Source: Stomorhina lunata
Lineage: Eukaryota > Arthropoda > Insecta > Diptera > Rhiniidae
Length of the DNA: 64,000 bases
Assembly: GCA_933228675.1 (NCBI GenBank)
Contig: OW121741.1
Coordinates: forward strand, 74,644,629-74,708,628
Direction of reading: 5' to 3'
Shown here: positions 60,131 through 64,000 of the stretch, one piece after another
Layout of the letters: every line of letters begins with the position of its first letter
How positions within the stretch are numbered: position 1 is the first letter of the stretch
Notes under the pieces: model-generated
What the model was told of the DNA's origin: nothing
Databases searched by the model: none
Seen by the model: only the letters and a program-made list of their open reading frames with translations
Program-made: the position numbers and the translations under genes

Positions 60131-61438
60131 TCGGGTGTTTTTTATTGAGGTATAGAACTTTAAGTTGGCATCACTTTTTTAACTGGCGGGCATTTTGTCA
60201 GCTGTCAAGTGATTAATATTTAGTTTGGTTTGCCATTTCATCATGAACAGGTTGACAAAAGAACAACGCTAGCAAATCGTGCAAATTTATTTCGAAAATA
60301 ATGGTTCAGTTCGCGAAGTTTACCGCAAGCTCCGTCCATTTTATGGTCGACATAATCGTCCATCAGAGCAATTAATTCGGTTAACCTTGGATCGTTTTCG
60401 CACTACGTTTACTCTATGTAATAATACGCATCCGCAGCGACGTCGAACAGTGCGCACCGAAGAAACAATTGCCGCTGTAGAGCAAAGTGTTGAAGAGGAC
60501 CCGAATGAATCGATTCGCCACCGTGCACAGCAATTGGAGCTTTGTCCATCAACTTTATGGAAGATTTTGCGCAAAGATCTTGGCTTGCGACCTTACAAGA
60601 TCCAGTTTGTGCAAGAATTAAAGCCGCGAGACCATGCAATGCGTCGTGATTTTGGTGTATGGGCCGAAAATGAGATTGATCTCGATGCTGATTTTCATCG
60701 CAAAATTTTGTTCAGTGATGAGGCTCATTTTTGGTTGAATGGCTACGTCAACAAGCAAAATTGCCGCATTTGGAGTGTAGAGAATCCACATGAGACCCTT
60801 GAGACGCCATTACATCCACTGAAAAACTGACTGTTTATTGTGCTCTATGGGCTGGTGGAGTCATTGGGCCATACTTCTTCCGAAATAATGCTGGAGAGTC
60901 AGTTACCATAAATGGAGACCGGTATAGAGCCATGATAACCGACTATTTTGTTCCCCAATTGGATGGCATGAATGTGGATGAGTTGTGGTTCCAACAAGAC
61001 GGCGCTACATACCACACAGCGCACGTCACAATTGATTTATTGAAGGAAACATTCGATGAGCGCATAATTTCGCGGAATGGACCTGTCAATTGGCCACCAA
61101 GATCGTGCGATTTGACACCACTGGATTATTTTCTTTGGGGATATGTGAAGTCGCTCGTCTACGCCAACAAACCAGAAACATTAGGGGACTTGGAAGCCAA
61201 CATTCGTGGCGTTATTGCCAACATACGGCACAACATATGCTCGAAAAAGTAGTTGAAAATTGGACCTGTAGAATTGGCTTTATTCAAGCCAGCCGCGGCG
61301 GCCACATGCCCGAAATCATATTTAAACATTAATGGCATAAAATTATCCTTCCAATAAAGCCAAATTGATGGACATTAAAACGATTTTCTTGTGTTTTATT
61401 TCAATTCGAAGTTCTATACCTCTAAAAAAAACACCCAT
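60131..61438 (+). mobile_element. mariner-family element inserted at TA
   Basis: A 1308-bp element. The left end TCGGGTGTTTTTTATTGAGG and the complement of the right end (ATGGGTGTTTTTTTTAGAGG) form inverted repeats of about 30 bp that include GAGGTATAGAACTT. TA flanks both sides within the TA tract of an H repeat. It carries a single broken transposase gene on the same strand. Size and structure are typical of Tc1/mariner. Confidence 0.92.
60243..61332 (+). pseudogene. mariner-type transposase with one stop and two frameshifts
   Basis: The ORF starts at ATG 60243 (MNRLTKEQR) and meets TAG at 60270, where relatives usually have leucine. It continues QIVQIYFENNGSVREVYRKL with the N-terminal helix-turn-helix region, and KILFSDEAHFWLNGYVNKQN with the first catalytic D. 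A frameshift near 60820 (PLHP|EKLTVYCALW) leads to FQQDGATYHTA and WPPRSCDLTPLDYFLWGYVK. The second and third D are separated by 36 residues. A second frameshift near 61230 gives the normal end, MLEKVVENWTCRIGFIQASR to IIFKH and TAA at 61332. Total is about 360 codons, close to full length. It is inactive as it stands. Confidence 0.9.
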
Positions 61439-61479
61439 TATATACAATTATTGCTCGTTTAAGAATATAAGATAAGATA

Positions 61480-61486
<7 letters not shown>

Positions 61487-61532
<46 letters not shown>
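61487..61532. repeat. (CT)n/(TA)n microsatellite
   Basis: A short CTCTCTCT run followed by a pure TA run at the outer edge of H copy 4. Confidence 0.8.
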
Positions 61533-62478
61533 CTTTGGTATGCTGAGAGGTGGGTCTCAGACCAATATTTGTATGCGTTACATACTTTCCCCTATGATGG
61601 TGAAGGGTTTAATAAATACGAAGGGTATAATAAATACGTTAACTTAAAACAATTTCTGTTTGTATTAGAATAAATGTTAAAAACTCTGCGATAATGTAGG
61701 GTATAGCTATTGAAAATTTAACTTTTAATTTTTTAGGTGAGGTCATCTGTTATAATTCCTTTGGGCTTATGGGTGTCTTTTCAAAGATAACCTATTTTTT
61801 AAACCTTTAGTAGAAAAATCAAAAAATTAAAAAAATTTCTACTGGTAAAAAATTCTTTACAAATCCCTTTTAGTGTCAACCAAAAATTAAACCAAAACAA
61901 AGAAAAAGGAAAGAGTACATACTTTTAAACATATAATAAAGGATAGAAGGAAGATACTTAAAGAAAAACTATTAAATTTTCAAAAATGTCATACCATGTC
62001 GTGTCAGGAGAAAATACAATAAAAACGATAATAAATCCATAGTTAAAGCTGCTGGTATTAGGAGGAGGAGGAAGAAATAAACAACTACGAGTGATGCTGT
62101 CGATGTAAAATACTAGAGCTGCTGGAGCTGCTCTTCTTCTTATTTAGCCAGTTGATAATGATGATGATAATTTTAAGAGTGTCTGTCGCTGTTTATGATG
62201 ACAAAAATGTTCGTTGTTGTTGTTGGTGGCATCAAGGAATCTAGGATGCGTAACAGGAAACTGGAGTTATTACAGATTTTTATGGTGTCGTATCTTTTTT
62301 AAGATTTTTTTTTTTTTTGTTTATTTTGAAGATTTTTATTTTTGGCTTTTTCAGAAGGTTTAATAGAGTAAACTTTATTTTTGATGGGATTTTAATAGAA
62401 TCTCATCATAAAATTTATGGTATGCATTTTAAAATGCTACAAATTGTAGACATTATATTTTTAGAGTAATTTGTGTTT
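61533..62478. other. Non-coding stretch with short microsatellites
   Basis: No gene is recognised. GGAGGAGGAGGAAG (about 62061), CTGCTGGAGCTGCTC (about 62118), GATGATGATGATAA (about 62157) and TTGTTGTTGTTGG (about 62213) are trinucleotide-like runs common in fly introns and UTRs. Confidence 0.45.
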
Positions 62479-62669
62479 AATTTTTTATTATTTTAACAAA
62501 TTTTTTTGGCTTCTAAATGGTTTTTTGGATAATTTGCAAAAAAAAAAAATCAAAAATTTTTAATCCGTTTTATTTGAATAATCGCATTTAACTTAATTTA
62601 AATAATTTATTCTTATTATTTTATTTAATTAGTAGTTTTTTATTACATTTCATTTTTATTTCATTTCCT
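62479..62669 (+). repeat. Direct repeat, left copy
   Basis: About 191 bases from AATTTTTTATTATTTTAACA to TTCATTTTTATTTCATTTCC. It recurs at 63799-63990 with one extra A in an A run. The two copies bracket the palindromic minisatellite. Confidence 0.9.
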
Positions 62670-63055
62670 AACAAAATTTTTGTTATTATTCTAAATAAAT
62701 TTTCACTTTAAACAAAAAAAAAAATTAATTAAAAATTTTTCTTTACCCTCAAATCTAAATATAAACTTTTTATTTTTTTGCAAAACTTAACCCGAGGTCC
62801 GGGCACATTGTGGAAATTGTTGCCGCAATAACGAAATGTTTGATTGACTTTTAATGAAGTTTTGTTGTTGATTTAACAAAAAGTTATGAAAATGCAAGTG
62901 CACACAATCTGGCTCACACGCAAAATGGCTAATAATAATAGCCAAAAAACTCTTCTACGTTAATGGATTTATTACCATGATTTTGTACTTTTTGTTTTTA
63001 AACGAAATTTTTGGCAAATATTTATATTAGAAAGTTTTTTTAATTTGTTTAAATG
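62670..63055. other. Non-coding spacer
   Basis: AT-rich with no recognised gene. Confidence 0.45.
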
Positions 63056-63785
63056 AAAAATGATGATATATTTTTTTCTATGGAAAAAATTTCATATTGA
63101 AATATTTTTTTAGAAAAAAATTTCATATTGAAATATTTTCTATAAAAAAAAAATCATATTGAAATATTTTCGATAGAAAAAATTTAATATTGATATATTT
63201 TCGATAGAAAAAATTTCATATTAAAATATTTTCTATAGAAAAAATTTCATAATGAAATATTTTCTATAGAAAAAATTTCATAATGAAATATTTTCTATAG
63301 AAAAAATTTCATAATGAAATATTTTCTATAGAAAAAATTTCATAATGAAATATTTTCTATAGAAAAAATTTCATAATGAAATATTTTCTATAGAAAAAAT
63401 TTCATAATGAAATATTTTCTACAGAAAAAATTTCATAATGAAATATTTTCTATAGAAAAAATTTCATAATGAAATATTTTCTATAGAAAAAATTTCATAA
63501 TGAAATATTTTCTATAGAAAAAATTTCATAATGAAATATTTTCTATAGAAAAAATTTCATAATGAAATATTTTCTATAGAAAAAATTTCATATTGAAATA
63601 TTTTCTATAGAAAAAATTTCATATTGAAATATTTTTTATAGAAAAAATTTCATAATGAAATATTTTCTATAGAAAAATTTATTTATAGAAAAATTTCAAA
63701 TTAAAATATTTTCTATAGAAAAAAATTATATTGAAATATTTCTATAGAAAATATTTCAATATGAAATTTTTTATAATGTTTTCTA
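63056..63785. repeat. 31-bp palindromic minisatellite
   Basis: About 23 units of a 31-base repeat, AAAAAATTTCATAATGAAAT then ATTTTCTATAG. Each unit is nearly its own reverse complement (core TTTTCTATAGAAAA, outer ATGAAA/TTTCAT). The central units are almost identical; the outer ones have ATATTG for ATAATG and other changes. Confidence 0.93.
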
Positions 63786-63798
63786 TTGAAAATATAAT

Positions 63799-63990
63799 AA
63801 TTTTTTATTATTTTAACAAATTTTTTTGGCTTCTAAATGGTTTTTTGGATAATTTGCAAAAAAAAAAAAATCAAAAATTTTTAATCCGTTTTATTTGAAT
63901 AATCGCATTTAACTTAATTTAAATAATTTATTCTTATTATTTTATTTAATTAGTAGTTTTTTATTACATTTCATTTTTATTTCATTTCCT
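63799..63990 (+). repeat. Direct repeat, right copy
   Basis: Nearly identical to 62479-62669, offset by 1320 bases. Similarity appears to stop at 63990, only ten bases before the window edge, so the true limit is unknown. Confidence 0.88.
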
Positions 63991-64000
63991 CAAAAAAATT

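Larger units (their letters stand above)
58656..61480 (-). repeat. Hairpin repeat family H, copy 4, split by a mariner element
   Basis: It starts AGTACCTGGTAGACCGAGCC with the CCGAGC/GCTCGG hairpin. It has about 132-bp units with GGCGCCACCTGTCGG at about 58990, 59121, 59253 and 59385, and a GAGATAGCCATTCTA block before a TA tract. The mariner at 60131-61438 lies in that tract. The remaining end, CAATTATTGCTCGTTTAAG then AATATAAGATAAG, follows at 61443-61480. Confidence 0.85.

Noticed and set aside
63056..63785. CRISPR-like array of palindromic repeats
   Set aside because: Units abut directly with no unique spacers.

Overview
The window looks like a repeat-dense intergenic or intronic stretch of a higher-fly (brachyceran, probably calyptrate) genome. 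It is very AT-rich and full of degraded DNA transposons, hairpin-ended repeats, minisatellites and (TA)n runs. No intact host gene, rRNA or functional tRNA is visible. Every coding stretch I can recognise belongs to a broken mobile element. The species-level guess is inference; eukaryotic transposase families, GT-AG introns and fly-type repeats are what the sequence shows.

Layout, 1-31 kb. 1-998 is the end of hairpin repeat family H. 1.1-1.8 kb is a 154-bp tandem array. 3.66-5.47 kb is the first copy of hairpin repeat family P. 6.10-9.67 kb is DNA transposon A, whose transposase gene is split by another H copy. 9.68-12.49 kb is element C (CCCAG ends, tRNA-like modules), itself interrupted by a hAT-like element with a perfect 8-bp target duplication. 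15.06-19.25 kb is a 4.2-kb element with CACTC ends. 19.56-24.11 kb is an H copy with transposon B (a relative of A, 470-bp inverted repeats) inserted in its TA tract. 24.26-31.1 kb is a run of three P copies with nested insertions.

Layout, 31-64 kb. 31.3-32.6 kb is a Tc1-like (DD37E) transposase pseudogene. 34.36-36.99 kb is a homogeneous 11-bp satellite. 38.6-41.1 kb has dispersed and 171-bp tandem repeats. 41.9-47.6 kb is a large degenerate tandem array with a roughly 706-bp higher-order period. 48.46-51.39 kb is an inverted pair of C elements around a 360-bp spacer that resembles the flank of that array. 52.3-53.3 kb holds a transposon-B-like end and a non-LTR retrotransposon fragment. 55-58 kb has tandem duplications and a 31-bp minisatellite. 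58.66-61.48 kb is an H copy with a mariner-family element in its TA tract. 62.5-64 kb is a palindromic minisatellite between direct repeats.

The main story is layered transposition. Relative order can be read from nesting: H went into A, B and mariner went into H copies, the hAT-like element went into C, and element D went into P. Most notable are the two divergent transposases A and B (shared TTAGG ends, possible 6-bp duplications, DTTxxNTG and CxHH motifs), whose superfamily I cannot place firmly, and three repeat families that share one terminal design (a hairpin followed by CTTACTTGTT).
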